DNA of 64,000 nucleotides from Peribacillus sp. FSL H8-0477 (GCF_038002765.1 NZ_JBBODE010000002.1:310001-374000), one strand, 5' to 3'; shown: positions 21,744 to 30,951, counted from the first letter of the stretch. Numbers and translations are program-made. The notes: generated by a model from the letters alone, not told the origin.

Positions 21744-21920
21744 AATTTGAACATATTTCATGGATGTTTTCCTGCTTACCGAGGCAATCATGACTTTTAA
21801 TAGGCTTACTGTTATTTTATATATTGACATAGTATCCGCTTTTTAAATCACTTGTGTCCTGCTGAATTTGTTCTAGGATAGCCCTTTCAATCGCAAGGCT
21901 TTATCCAGATTAACTTTAGA

Positions 21921-22063
21921 AAGACGGGTGATTGAAGTGGAAGGCGTGAAGACTCCTGCGGGAACAGCGGGACAGGTGAGACCCCGCAGGAGTGTGAGCA
22001 TTGATGCGGCTCAACGCCCGCCCGCGGAAAGCGAAGCGCCTGGAATGGAAATCAACATCTTGA
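21921..22063. repeat. dispersed Bacillaceae intergenic repeat
   Basis: The stretch beginning GTGAAGACTCCTGCGGGAAC, with CCCGCGGAAAGCGAAGCGCC near its end, is a familiar highly copied intergenic element in Bacillus-type genomes. CTCCTGCGGG (21953) and CCCCGCAGGAG (21982) form a GC-rich stem. The element is more GC-rich than its neighbours and contains no gene. Recognition is from memory of similar elements, not from a search. Confidence 0.6.
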
Positions 22064-22131
22064 TTTTAAATCTCACCTGAGTTTGTCTACAGTAATGGAG
22101 GCTGGGACAAAACCCTGCTCTAAAATGAAAA

Positions 22132-22176
22132 AAAGCCGGTGAAAATTTTACGATACGTAAAATTTTCACCGGCTTT
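22132..22176 (+). other. left-end 21-bp stem-loop of the IS
   Basis: The arms AAAGCCGGTGAAAATTTTAC(G) and (C)GTAAAATTTTCACCGGCTTT are perfect over 21 bases with loop ATA, followed by GTCTTTT. It lies between the left inverted repeat and the transposase and would stop incoming transcription. Confidence 0.8.
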
Positions 22177-22258
22177 GTCTTTTTACTCATAACATAAGGA
22201 CACTTTCTGCTAAAATTAAGTCACCACAACAAAAATTCAAACAGAAAGAAGTGTCCTT

Positions 22259-23827
22259 ATGTTTAAAGAGTATAACATGAATCAATTAGTTTTGCCTTTA
22301 GATTTAGAAGTGAAATTACACAAAAATGATCTTGCCTTCCACGTCCATCACTTAGTTGAAAGTATTCCTCATGAAGCGTTGGAACCTTTCCTGCGAAATG
22401 AGGGCTGTCCTGCCTATCATCCACGCATGATGTTGAAAATTATCTTATGTGCCTATACGCAATCTGTTTTTTCAGGGCGGAAAATGGAAGCTCTTTTACA
22501 GGACAGCCTCCGAATGATGTGGTTAGCACAAGGATATGAACCAAGTTATCGCACCATTAACCGTTTTCGTGTTCATCCAGAAGTAAAGGAATTAATCCGG
22601 CAATGTTTCGTTCAATTCCGTTGCCAGCTTGTTCAAGAGAAACTCATTGATCAAGAAGCAATCTTTATTGATGGAACAAAGATTGAAGCGAATGCGAACA
22701 AATTTACATTCGTGTGGAAAAAGTCTATTGAAAACTATCATAAAAGCTTAATCGAAAAATCTAATCAGTTATATGATGAGCTCATTGAAAAAGAAATCAT
22801 TCCCGAAATCGAACGAGAAAACGTAGAGCAATTGTCCTCAGACGAGTTGGCTCAAGTGGTTCAAAAAGTAGAGGATGTCATTTCTGAATATGACAAAGAA
22901 ATAGAAGCATCTTCAGATGCGGCAGAACGAAAAACGTTAAGAAGCGAACGAAAATTTCCAAAACAAGTACGGAAACAAGTCCTAAATTTACTTATAAGAA
23001 AACAGAACTATCAGCGAGACTTTGAAATCTTTGGCACCAGGAATAGTTATTCAAAAACAGACCCCGATGCGACCTTTATGCGAATGAAAGATGATTATAT
23101 GAAGAACGGTCAATTGAAAGCTGGTTATAATCTTCAAGTCGCAACAGAAGGCCAATACACCCTGGCCTATAGCCTATTTTCGAATCCGACCGATACTCGC
23201 ACCCTCATTCCGTTCTTAGATCAAATTGAGCAAAATTATTTCGAGTTGCCGAAGCACATCGTCGCAGATGCCGGATATGGAAGCGAACAGAATTATGATG
23301 ATATTCTTTCGAATCGTAAAAGGGAAGCATTAATTACCTATGGGATGTACCAGAAAGAGCAGAAGAAAAAATACAAACAAAACGAATTTAATCCAGACAA
23401 CTGGCAGTATGATAAAGAAAACGATACATACACGTGTCCGAATCAGCAGCGTTTGGTCTTCAAAAATCATTCCGTGCGTACGGACAAATCAGGATTCACA
23501 CGCGAGTTCAAACTATATGAGTGTGAAAACTGCACAGGCTGTCCATTCCGTTCCTCTTGCACCAAAGCAAAGGAAGGTACGAACCGAAAATTAATGGTGA
23601 ATGAAAAATGGGAACAGCAAAAAGAATATGTAAGAGCGAAGCTTTCAGAAGAAAAAACAAGTTCCATCTACCGTCAACGGAAAATAGATGTGGAACCAGT
23701 TTTTGGATTTTTGAAGGCTAATTTGCGTTTCAACCGATTTTCTGTCCGCGGACAGAAAAAGGTTGAAAATGAAATGGGATTTGCATTAATGGCCGTGAAT
23801 ATAAGGAAATTCGCGGTCAGTAGGTAA
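22259..23827 (+). CDS. IS1182-family transposase
   Basis: This 522-aa DDE transposase seems intact. An N-terminal DUF772-type region (HPRMMLKIILCAYTQ, YRTINRFR) is followed by the first catalytic Asp in AIFIDGTKIEANANKF, the second in HIVADAGYGSEQNYD, and a C-terminal VEPVFGFLKANLRFNRFSVR that carries the catalytic Glu. A Cys-rich zinc-binding stretch (YECENCTGCPFRSSC) lies between. The ATG at 22259 follows AAAGAAGTG; a second ATG at 22277 is possible. Confidence 0.92.
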   Translation: MFKEYNMNQLVLPLDLEVKLHKNDLAFHVHHLVESIPHEALEPFLRNEGCPAYHPRMMLKIILCAYTQSVFSGRKMEALLQDSLRMMWLAQGYEPSYRTINRFRVHPEVKELIRQCFVQFRCQLVQEKLIDQEAIFIDGTKIEANANKFTFVWKKSIENYHKSLIEKSNQLYDELIEKEIIPEIERENVEQLSSDELAQVVQKVEDVISEYDKEIEASSDAAERKTLRSERKFPKQVRKQVLNLLIRKQNYQRDFEIFGTRNSYSKTDPDATFMRMKDDYMKNGQLKAGYNLQVATEGQYTLAYSLFSNPTDTRTLIPFLDQIEQNYFELPKHIVADAGYGSEQNYDDILSNRKREALITYGMYQKEQKKKYKQNEFNPDNWQYDKENDTYTCPNQQRLVFKNHSVRTDKSGFTREFKLYECENCTGCPFRSSCTKAKEGTNRKLMVNEKWEQQKEYVRAKLSEEKTSSIYRQRKIDVEPVFGFLKANLRFNRFSVRGQKKVENEMGFALMAVNIRKFAVSR

Positions 23828-23848
23828 GGTTTCATAGAGGAAAACCGA

Positions 23849-23885
23849 AAAAAGTGAAATGGAGTTAATCCATTTCACTTTTTTT
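23849..23885 (+). terminator. terminator after the transposase
   Basis: AAAGTGAAATGGA and TCCATTTCACTTT form a 13-bp stem with a T run, inside the right end of the IS. Confidence 0.8.
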
Positions 23886-23896
23886 GATAATTGAAG

Positions 23897-25036
23897 CTAG
23901 TTATGTCCCAGCCTCTTTTTTGATATTTCTTGATAGAGAATCAATCGATTCCTTCCATGAGATTTTGCTTGATAGAGTGCCTGGTCAGCTTGTTCAATAA
24001 GTGTGGTTACTGATGCGGCCGCATTTGGAATAACTGTACCTATGCCCATACTTACAGTGACATTTGGTGAAATGAGTGAGTTAGCATGCGGGATTTGCAT
24101 ATGCTCAATGGCTTTTTTAATTCGTTCAGCAACAGAAATGGCTCCGGCTGCAGAAGTGGCTGGAAATATAATGGAAAATTCTTCTCCACCGTATCTTGCA
24201 GCAAGATCGCCTGGACGAATACAACACGCTTGGATGGCAGCCGCTATTTGAATTAAGCAGTTATCCCCCTCTTGATGTCCATACGTATCGTTATATAATT
24301 TGAAATGATCAATATCGAGCATAATTAATGACAGCGGCTCCCCATTTTGACGCAGGGAACGTTTCCATTCATCTGAAATTCTGCTGTCAAAGCTTCGTCT
24401 ATTTGCAATTCCCGTCAACCCATCCATGCTGGATAAGTTTTGTAGAATCATATTTGATTCAATAAGCAAACGTTCCTTTTCCTTTGCTTCGGTCACGTTC
24501 CGGTAATGCCACAAATGTCCGCTATCATGCTGACCTACATAAATCGGTAAATAATCGAATTCGAATATTTGTCCATTAGTCAGGTGAACCTCCTGATTTA
24601 AAGCCATACTATGGGCAGTATATAGGGTCCTAATTGTTTGTAAAAATAAATCAGGATCAGTAAACAAAGGAGCGTTTTTTTGAAATAGCTCATGTCCATT
24701 TGTTCCATGCAGCTGTTCGCCATTTTCATTGAGACGAAACATCTGGCAGAACTCTTTATTTACATGAATGATTTTCCTATTTTCATCAAGAGCTAATATG
24801 CCAGATTTCAGGGAGCTGACAAGTGCAGACATCCTTGCAGTTTGTTTTTTTCTTTCTAGTTCATAATGACGAGTTCTGTCAAATTGATACCCTAAATGCA
24901 TGGCTAAACCGATTAAAACAATAGCGCCCATGATTTCTAACCAAACTAATTTATGATAATGCGCAAATGTACATACAGCCAAAATGAGAATGATCATAGA
25001 AGAGAATGCATATTGAACCTTGCTTACTATTTTCAT
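23897..25036 (-). CDS. membrane PAS-GGDEF diguanylate cyclase, 3' end rebuilt by IS
   Basis: The protein has two N-terminal membrane helices, a PAS domain (about residues 65-185) and a GGDEF domain making cyclic di-GMP. The active-site motif is ARYGGEEFSI, with metal-binding LIMLDIDHFKLYNDTYGH, and the product-inhibition RxxD (RPGD) sits five residues before GGEEF, so it is probably an active, feedback-inhibited enzyme. The last residues RLGHN and the stop come from the inverted repeat of the adjacent IS, so the original C-terminus is lost, although the GGDEF fold is complete. The ATG at 25036 gives 379 aa; a GTG at 25045 is possible. Confidence 0.88.
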   Translation of the reverse strand: MKIVSKVQYAFSSMIILILAVCTFAHYHKLVWLEIMGAIVLIGLAMHLGYQFDRTRHYELERKKQTARMSALVSSLKSGILALDENRKIIHVNKEFCQMFRLNENGEQLHGTNGHELFQKNAPLFTDPDLFLQTIRTLYTAHSMALNQEVHLTNGQIFEFDYLPIYVGQHDSGHLWHYRNVTEAKEKERLLIESNMILQNLSSMDGLTGIANRRSFDSRISDEWKRSLRQNGEPLSLIMLDIDHFKLYNDTYGHQEGDNCLIQIAAAIQACCIRPGDLAARYGGEEFSIIFPATSAAGAISVAERIKKAIEHMQIPHANSLISPNVTVSMGIGTVIPNAAASVTTLIEQADQALYQAKSHGRNRLILYQEISKKRLGHN

Positions 25037-25426
25037 TTTTATCACTACCTTATGGTGTTTATATAGTTCTATTTTACTATTTATTCAGCGAATGTTCACT
25101 ATAATTTACCAATAATTGATAAAAATTGATAAAGTAAAGGAAAGCATGTCGCGTATACTAAGGGGATAGGTTCATTTTTTTACCCATCTGTGTGTTAAAT
25201 GCTCATACTCTAAGAAAGAGAAAGAGTAACGAGATATATAAATTTTTTCGACATAATAAAAGCAGTCATTCTTAGCTCTATTCGAAGTGAGAAAGTAGTA
25301 TTTTCCATGAATTTGCTATATAATCTTTACGGGCACAAGACAAAGAAATTGGGGAATTTGTTCTTCAAAACTTTTTTTCGTATTTAAGTGAAAAATGATT
25401 TTATTTTATACAATAGGATGATGGAA
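25037..25426. other. intergenic region between the GGDEF gene and dgkB
   Basis: This is a 390-base AT-rich divergent spacer. A TATAAT-like box at 25318 could serve dgkB but lacks a clear -35. I see no gene, repeat or riboswitch in it. Confidence 0.4.
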
Positions 25427-26383
25427 ATGAAAAGAGCAAGGTTAATCTATAATCCAACTTCCGGCAGGGAAGCGATTAAGAAAAGCTTACCGGACGTTCT
25501 GGCTAAGCTAGAAGCTGCGGGTTATGAAACATCATGTCATGCGACAACAGGCGAAGGTGACGCCACTGAGGCAGCGAGAATTGCTATTGAACGGGGATAT
25601 GAAGTAGTAATAGCAGCCGGTGGAGACGGTACGATATACGAAGTGGTTAACGGACTGGCAGATGCGGAAAATCGTCCGAAACTTGGAATTATTCCAGTTG
25701 GAACGACCAATGATTTTGCAAGGGCTATTCATGTACCCCGGTCTATCGACCAAGCCGTTGATATTATCACAGCCAACCATACTATGCCTATCGATATCGG
25801 TAAGATGAATGAAAAGTATTTCATTAATATCGCAGGCGGCGGCCGTCTGACTGAATTGACCTATGATGTACCGAGTAAGTTAAAAACTATGCTTGGACAT
25901 CTGGCGTATTATGTTAAAGGAATTGAGATGCTGCCATCATTAAAGCCAACGGAAGTAACAATCGAATATGATGGGAAAATCTATGAAGGCGAAATTATGT
26001 TATTCCTAGTCGCAAATACCAATTCTGTCGGCGGTTTCGAAAGACTAGCACCTGATGCTTCGTTGAATGATGGAATGTTTACATTGCTGATTCTCAAGAA
26101 AACCAACCTGGCGGATTTTATCAGAATCGCTTCTCTAGCTATGCGAGGAGAGCATATTCATGATCGAAATGTTATTTATGTAAAGGCTAATCGGATAAAG
26201 GTGACAACTAAGAAAGAAATGATGCTCAATCTAGATGGTGAATTTGGCGGATTGGCACCTGCAGAATTTGTTAATCAATATCGTCATTTTGATGTCTTTG
26301 TTCCTGAAGGTGAACTTCAAGATGATCCAGCTAATCAACGGGAACAAATTGGGGACGTAACAGAAGATCACAAAAACGACTAA
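25427..26383 (+). CDS. dgkB: diacylglycerol kinase DgkB
   Basis: DgkB phosphorylates diacylglycerol to phosphatidic acid and recycles the lipid left by lipoteichoic acid synthesis. Seen motifs are MKRARLIYNPTSGRE at the start, the ATP-binding AAGGDGTIYEVVNGL, PVGTTNDFARA, and the C-terminal LNLDGEFGG. The ATG at 25427 gives a start aligned with B. subtilis DgkB (318 aa); in-frame ATGs at 25418 and 25421 and a GTG at 25388 would extend it. Placement between gatB and rlmCD follows the B. subtilis order once the IS and GGDEF gene are removed. Confidence 0.93.
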   Translation: MKRARLIYNPTSGREAIKKSLPDVLAKLEAAGYETSCHATTGEGDATEAARIAIERGYEVVIAAGGDGTIYEVVNGLADAENRPKLGIIPVGTTNDFARAIHVPRSIDQAVDIITANHTMPIDIGKMNEKYFINIAGGGRLTELTYDVPSKLKTMLGHLAYYVKGIEMLPSLKPTEVTIEYDGKIYEGEIMLFLVANTNSVGGFERLAPDASLNDGMFTLLILKKTNLADFIRIASLAMRGEHIHDRNVIYVKANRIKVTTKKEMMLNLDGEFGGLAPAEFVNQYRHFDVFVPEGELQDDPANQREQIGDVTEDHKND

Positions 26384-26386
26384 AGG

Positions 26387-26415
26387 GCTGGCTATGCCAG
26401 CTTTTTTATTTTTTT
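26387..26415 (+). terminator. terminator after dgkB
   Basis: GCTGGC, loop TAT, GCCAGC, then TTTTTTATTTTTTT. Confidence 0.75.
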
Positions 26416-26429
26416 ATGGAGGGCGCAAA

Positions 26430-26993
26430 ATGAAAATCAGAGAAGGCATTCCTGAAGATGCTGATGAAGCTGTTTATTTAATGAATCTGGCTATAGATGA
26501 GATTGGCCAAGCATTAACTGGTGAACAAGAGGAAGCGGCCATACTCGAAGTAATGGCATCTTTTTTTAAAAAGAAACAGAATCGGCTCAGCCATGAAAAC
26601 ACATTGGTTATCGAGGAAAATAGTGAAATTATAGGTGTAATTGTTGTTTATCATGGTAGTGAAGCAGAGAAGCTTGATTGGCCATTAATTGAACAAGTAC
26701 GCCTGAAATCAGGGAATTCAGATTTACTGATCGATATAGAATCAGAGCCTGAAGATTATTATATTGACACAGTTTGTGTAAAACCTAGTTATCGCGGGAA
26801 TAGACTGGGAACTACGCTGATAGCCGAAGCAGAAAAACGTGGTCGTAATCTAGGGTACGGACGTATGTCATTAAATGTGGAAGCAGACAATAAAGGAGCA
26901 AGGGCTTTATATCAGAAGCTTGGGTATCAAAAAGTTGGTAGTAAGACTATATATGGTCATAGCTATGATTATATGGTTAAAGTGATGTCTTGA
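26430..26993 (+). CDS. GNAT-family N-acetyltransferase
   Basis: This 187-aa protein has the GNAT acetyl-CoA fold: YYIDTVCVKPSYRGNRLGTTLI contains the R-G-x-x-L/I pyrophosphate-binding loop, and NVEADNKGARALYQKLGYQ is the typical C-terminal motif. The substrate is unknown. The ATG at 26430 follows GGAGGG. It sits 13 bases ahead of an alpha/beta-hydrolase-like gene and probably shares its transcript. Confidence 0.85.
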   Translation: MKIREGIPEDADEAVYLMNLAIDEIGQALTGEQEEAAILEVMASFFKKKQNRLSHENTLVIEENSEIIGVIVVYHGSEAEKLDWPLIEQVRLKSGNSDLLIDIESEPEDYYIDTVCVKPSYRGNRLGTTLIAEAEKRGRNLGYGRMSLNVEADNKGARALYQKLGYQKVGSKTIYGHSYDYMVKVMS

Positions 26994-27006
26994 AGGAGGG
27001 TCAGCC

Positions 27007-27735
27007 ATGATTGAGGGTTGGGTGAAAAATGGAGATATTCGTATTCATTATTTAGATAATACAGGTCCTTCCAAGGAGACAACGCCATTGGTTATCATTC
27101 CGGGTATTGCTGAAACTGGAGAGGAATATGAGGATCTAATTCAAGCTCTATTACCCAGGCGTGCACTTGTGGTCACCATGCGTGGAAGAGGACTAAGTGA
27201 TGCTCCAAAAAGTGGATTCACATTAGAACATCACGTTTCTGATATCGAAGTGGTCGTTAATCGGATTACAATCGATAAGTTTGCCATCTTTGGGTATGGC
27301 CGTGGTGTTGCTTATGCGTTAGGCTATGCGGTTGCACATACAGACCGTATAAATGGACTAATTATCGGCGATTATCCAGCCATGCAAAAAGATTTACCTG
27401 AAGGTTGGTCTGATTTCTTTCTTAAATCAACCAATAAGCGTGTTTTAGAAAGTATGACGCTTGAAACATTAAAGGCCATTGAAAAAGATTCTAAAAATGT
27501 TGATTTTTTGAAACATCTAAAAGAGATTGATTGTCCTGTATTGATTTTACAAGGAAGTGAGGAGAGTGTGGGACTGACAGAAGATGGGGCTAAGGACTAT
27601 TTACGTGCTATGCCGGATGCGAGGGTAAGAATCATTGATCCTGACAAGCCAGGAAGTACGAATCCTAAATCAGCCGAATTTGCAGATACGCTGAAAAAGT
27701 TTTTTCAGGAAACAAAGAACTGTGGAATCAACTAA
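27007..27735 (+). CDS. alpha/beta-hydrolase-fold protein lacking the catalytic serine
   Basis: This 242-aa protein has the strand pattern of an alpha/beta hydrolase: LVIIPGIAETGEEYEDL forms the oxyanion-hole region, RGRGLSDAP follows, and FAIFGYGRGVAYALGYAV stands at the nucleophile elbow. In that elbow the usual G-x-S-x-G reads G-Y-G-R-G (codon GGC at the Ser position), and no His is present near the C-terminus where the triad His is expected. It may be a binding protein rather than an esterase. It follows the GNAT gene by 13 bases with GAAGGAGGG as ribosome site. Confidence 0.8.
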   Translation: MIEGWVKNGDIRIHYLDNTGPSKETTPLVIIPGIAETGEEYEDLIQALLPRRALVVTMRGRGLSDAPKSGFTLEHHVSDIEVVVNRITIDKFAIFGYGRGVAYALGYAVAHTDRINGLIIGDYPAMQKDLPEGWSDFFLKSTNKRVLESMTLETLKAIEKDSKNVDFLKHLKEIDCPVLILQGSEESVGLTEDGAKDYLRAMPDARVRIIDPDKPGSTNPKSAEFADTLKKFFQETKNCGIN

Positions 27736-27737
27736 AA

Positions 27738-27767
27738 AAATACGGTGAAAGACCCGTATTTTTCTTA
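27738..27767 (+). terminator. terminator after the hydrolase-like gene
   Basis: AAATACGG and CCGTATTT with a short loop, then TTCTT; it lies between convergent genes. Confidence 0.65.
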
Positions 27768-27768
27768 C

Positions 27769-27987
27769 TTACATTTGTTGGGTCTGGAGTTCAGCCCAAT
27801 CATGGTAGGTCCCGCTGCCATTACATCCTGAGCATTCATAAACAGAATTGTAATAGTATTCATTCGGGGCATAGGAATCAAACCCCCGTCCACGGCAATC
27901 GGGGCAAAATCCCCTTTCCTCCATTGAACTTACATGTTTTTCATATCTTGCTGCGTTCCAGGCAGAGATAGCTTGAAATATACCCAT
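27769..27987 (-). CDS. small DnaJ-type zinc-finger protein
   Basis: This 72-aa protein carries two CxxCxGxG motifs, CPDCRGRG and CSGCNGSG, as in the zinc centre of DnaJ, and no J domain. It ends in a short acidic tail. A role in protein folding or nucleic-acid binding can only be guessed. The ATG at 27987 follows GGGGTGA; a GTG three codons upstream lies in the ribosome site. Confidence 0.75.
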   Translation of the reverse strand: MGIFQAISAWNAARYEKHVSSMEERGFCPDCRGRGFDSYAPNEYYYNSVYECSGCNGSGTYHDWAELQTQQM

Positions 27988-28192
27988 TCTGCTCACCCCA
28001 TATTTTTACTTTATTCTGAGCAAACAGCGATGCTTTTATACGCATGTCCACTGAGCAAACTGAAAAATTTACTATATAGTATGTATTTGAACTGTAAATG
28101 GTGACAGTTGAACGAAGTCCGTTTTGATTCAAGGGCTTTGTATGTTAAAATACGATAAGCAAAAGGTATTTTGAAAAGAAAAGGGAGATTAT

Positions 28193-29566
28193 ATGACTAA
28201 TACAGCACCAGTAGCTAAAAATGATGATATAGATGTAGTTTTTGAGGATTTAACCCATGATGGAGCAGGAGTAGCAAAAGTAAATGGCTACCCAATCTTT
28301 GTTCCGAATACATTGCCGGGTGAAAAAGCAAAAATTAGAGTAGTTAAAGCAAATAAAGGATACGGCTTTGGCCGTTTGATTGAATTATATGAAGCAAGCG
28401 AGCATCGTGTAGAAGTACCTGTTGAAGAAAACTATAAATATGGCGGCTGTCAGTTGCAGCATATCAGCTATGCGGGTCAACTTGAGTTTAAAGAAAACCA
28501 AGTTAAGCAAGTGATGAAACGTATCGGTAAACTGGAAGATGCAACGATTCATCCGATTATTGGAATGGACAACCCTTTAAATTATCGTAATAAGGCACAA
28601 GTACCAGTTGGAAAAAGGGGCGGTAATTTAATCGCTGGATTCTATAAGCCGCGCACCCATGAAATTGTAGATACTAACGAAAGCATCGTTCAAGATCCTG
28701 CGGTTAATGAAGCGATTAAAGTCGTTAAAGAAATTTGCAGTGAACTCGGAATAGATCCTTACAACGAAATTCACCACCGTGGTGTCCTGCGTCATATTAT
28801 GGCTCGTTATGCTAAATCAACGGGTGAATTAATGGTTGTCTTAATTACCAGATCAACATCATTACTTCATAAAAACAAAATTGTTGAAGAAATCCTTAAA
28901 CGCTTACCAAATGTTAAATCAATTGTTCATAACATTAATAATCAAAAGACCAATGTGATTATGGGTGAAAAAACAAAGGTTCTTTGGGGCAATGAAGTAA
29001 TTTATGATTATATTGGTGATGTTAAATTCGCTATCTCTGCTGTTTCGTTTTATCAGGTAAACCCTGATCAAACAAAAGTACTTTATGACAAAGCACTTGA
29101 ATATGCGGCTTTAACTGGAGAAGAAACAGTAGTTGATGCGTATTGTGGCATCGGAACCATTTCATTATTCCTAGCTCAAAAAGCGAAGTCTGTTCTTGGA
29201 GTCGAAATGATTCCACAAGCAATTGAAGATGCTCGTCGTAATGCGGAGCTTAATGAAGTGGAAAACGTTAAGTTTTCTATTGGTGAAGCTGAAACATTCA
29301 TTCCATTATGGTATGAACAAGGTAACCGTGCAGATGTAATAGTTGTCGATCCACCGCGTAAAGGCTGTGATGAAGCATTACTGAAGACCATTATTGAAAT
29401 GGCTCCAAAGAAAATGGTCTACATTTCATGTAACCCGGCTACGCTTGCCCGCGACCTTCGTATTCTAGAAGACGGCGGATACAAAACAGAGGAACTTCAA
29501 CCGGTTGATATGTTCCCAATGACTACACACGTAGAAGTTGTGGCGAAGTTGACGTTAAAGAAGTAA
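28193..29566 (+). CDS. rlmCD: 23S rRNA (uracil-C5)-methyltransferase RlmCD
   Basis: This 457-aa RumA-family enzyme methylates uridines of 23S rRNA (U747/U1939 in B. subtilis YefA). An N-terminal TRAM domain (about residues 10-70, [14 protein letters not shown]) is followed by the SAM domain with [31 protein letters not shown] and the catalytic Cys in [13 protein letters not shown]. The usual four Cys of the 4Fe-4S cluster are mostly gone: only the Cys of GGCQLQH remains. The gene lies after dgkB as in B. subtilis. Confidence 0.92.
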   Translation: MTNTAPVAKNDDIDVVFEDLTHDGAGVAKVNGYPIFVPNTLPGEKAKIRVVKANKGYGFGRLIELYEASEHRVEVPVEENYKYGGCQLQHISYAGQLEFKENQVKQVMKRIGKLEDATIHPIIGMDNPLNYRNKAQVPVGKRGGNLIAGFYKPRTHEIVDTNESIVQDPAVNEAIKVVKEICSELGIDPYNEIHHRGVLRHIMARYAKSTGELMVVLITRSTSLLHKNKIVEEILKRLPNVKSIVHNINNQKTNVIMGEKTKVLWGNEVIYDYIGDVKFAISAVSFYQVNPDQTKVLYDKALEYAALTGEETVVDAYCGIGTISLFLAQKAKSVLGVEMIPQAIEDARRNAELNEVENVKFSIGEAETFIPLWYEQGNRADVIVVDPPRKGCDEALLKTIIEMAPKKMVYISCNPATLARDLRILEDGGYKTEELQPVDMFPMTTHVEVVAKLTLKK

Positions 29567-29592
29567 ACTTTCTCGCATAAAATATAAATTTT

Positions 29593-29611
29593 CCGAGTCA
29601 GACTCGGTTTT
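29593..29611 (+). terminator. short hairpin after rlmCD
   Basis: CCGAGTC-A-GACTCGG is a perfect short stem followed by TTTT; it is a weak terminator candidate. Confidence 0.5.
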
Positions 29612-29835
29612 CGGTAAGGTACCTTTTCCGAATTCCGGGTCTTTTTCATATGCAGGACTTGTCTCTCTATCTATTACTTCCTATTTTTAGGAGTTAATTA
29701 TTGAAAATGTATACAAGAAAGAGCTTTGTGGCCAATTAATTAAATACAGCAGGAACCTGACAAACGTAGGAAAAGGGTTGACCTTTTCTTTTTACTTGTA
29801 GTAAAAAAGAGTAAATGTTCAAAATTTACTATCGT

Positions 29836-29865
29836 TTGATAAAAAGTCTCTAATCATGCTATAAG
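29836..29865 (+). promoter_or_regulatory. candidate promoter for the Dus gene
   Basis: TTGATA and TATAAG are separated by 18 bases, about 65 bases before the gene. The rest of the 365-base gap after rlmCD holds the hairpin above and nothing else I can name. Confidence 0.4.
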
Positions 29866-29931
29866 TGATAGAGAAGCAGGATATTTTTGCGTGTAACCCG
29901 GTATTTCAACTGAGAGGAAATGAATGTTATT

Positions 29932-30909
29932 ATGATAGATAATTTTTGGCGTGATTTACCACGACCTTTTTTTGTACTAGCACCAATGGAAGAAGTAACG
30001 GATGTTGTGTTTCGCCATGTAGTGGCTGAAGCAGGCAGACCTGATGTGTTTTTTACCGAATTTACAAACTCAGAGAGTTATTGTCATCCTGAAGGAAGAC
30101 AAAGTGTGCGAGGACGTTTGACTTTTACAGAGGATGAACAACCCATGGTAGCCCACATATGGGGAGATAAGCCTGAAAAATTCCGTGAAATGAGCATTGG
30201 TATGGCAGAGTTAGGATTCAAGGGTATTGATCTCAATATGGGTTGTCCAGTACCTAATGTGGCAGGGAATGGGAAGGGAAGCGGGCTTATTTGTCGTCCC
30301 GAAATTGCCGCTGAATTAATACAAGCCGCTAAAGCAGGAGGACTGCCAGTAAGTGTGAAGACCAGGCTTGGTTACACGGATGTAGAAGAATGGCGCACCT
30401 GGTTAAGACATGTTTTAGAACAGGATATTGCCAATCTTTCCATTCATCTGCGTACGAGAAAGGAAATGAGTAAAGTTGACGCTCATTGGGAACTAATCCC
30501 GGAGATTAAAAAACTTCGCGACGAAGTGGCACCTAACACACTATTGACGATCAATGGAGATATACTTGACCGTCAAGCTGGATTGAAGCTCGCCGAGCAA
30601 TACGGTATTGATGGGATTATGATTGGGCGTGGTGTGTTTAGTAACCCATTCGCCTTTGAGAAGGATCCAAAAGAACATAGTAGTAAGGAATTGCTTGATC
30701 TCTTAAGGCTGCATCTCGACCTTCACGATAAACATTCAGAAATAGAACCTCGTTCATTCAAACCTCTTCCTCGCTTTTTTAAGATTTATGTCCGTGGATT
30801 TAGAGGAGCAGGTGAACTAAGAAATCAATTGATGAACACAAAATCAACAGATGAAGTACGTGCCTTGCTCGATGAATTCGAGAGTTTTGATGGAAATGAG
30901 GAAAGCTAA
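29932..30909 (+). CDS. tRNA-dihydrouridine synthase (Dus family)
   Basis: This FMN-dependent enzyme reduces uridines in the tRNA D-loop. The TIM-barrel start is [12 protein letters not shown]; the catalytic Cys is in [10 protein letters not shown] (about residue 105); SVKTRLGY, then INGDILDRQ and [12 protein letters not shown] bind the phosphate of FMN. The C-terminal helical domain follows. Which uridines it modifies cannot be told. Two starts are possible: 29920 (ribosome site only two bases away) and 29932, which I prefer because homologues I know begin close to NFWR. Confidence 0.88.
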   Translation: MIDNFWRDLPRPFFVLAPMEEVTDVVFRHVVAEAGRPDVFFTEFTNSESYCHPEGRQSVRGRLTFTEDEQPMVAHIWGDKPEKFREMSIGMAELGFKGIDLNMGCPVPNVAGNGKGSGLICRPEIAAELIQAAKAGGLPVSVKTRLGYTDVEEWRTWLRHVLEQDIANLSIHLRTRKEMSKVDAHWELIPEIKKLRDEVAPNTLLTINGDILDRQAGLKLAEQYGIDGIMIGRGVFSNPFAFEKDPKEHSSKELLDLLRLHLDLHDKHSEIEPRSFKPLPRFFKIYVRGFRGAGELRNQLMNTKSTDEVRALLDEFESFDGNEES

Positions 30910-30951
30910 ATCTTCCGAAAGTGTTCTTTCAATGTTGATAAGCGGCCTATG

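Larger units (their letters stand above)
22098..23915 (+). mobile_element. IS1182-family insertion sequence, apparently complete
   Basis: The element is bounded by 15/16-matching inverted repeats: GAGGCTGGGACAAAAC at 22098-22113, and GAGGCTGGGACATAAC read on the minus strand from 23915 to 23900. It holds one intact transposase, a 21-bp hairpin near the left end and a terminator near the right end. I saw no clear target duplication outside the repeats. Its right end lies inside the 3' end of a GGDEF gene. Confidence 0.85.

Noticed and set aside
21648-21830. 60-codon minus-strand frame after gatB
   Set aside because: It covers two hairpins of the gatB terminator region and has no ribosome site.
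22080-23930. Target-site duplication of the IS
   Set aside because: Sequences just outside the inverted repeats (AGTAATG on the left, TTTTTTGAT on the right) do not match.
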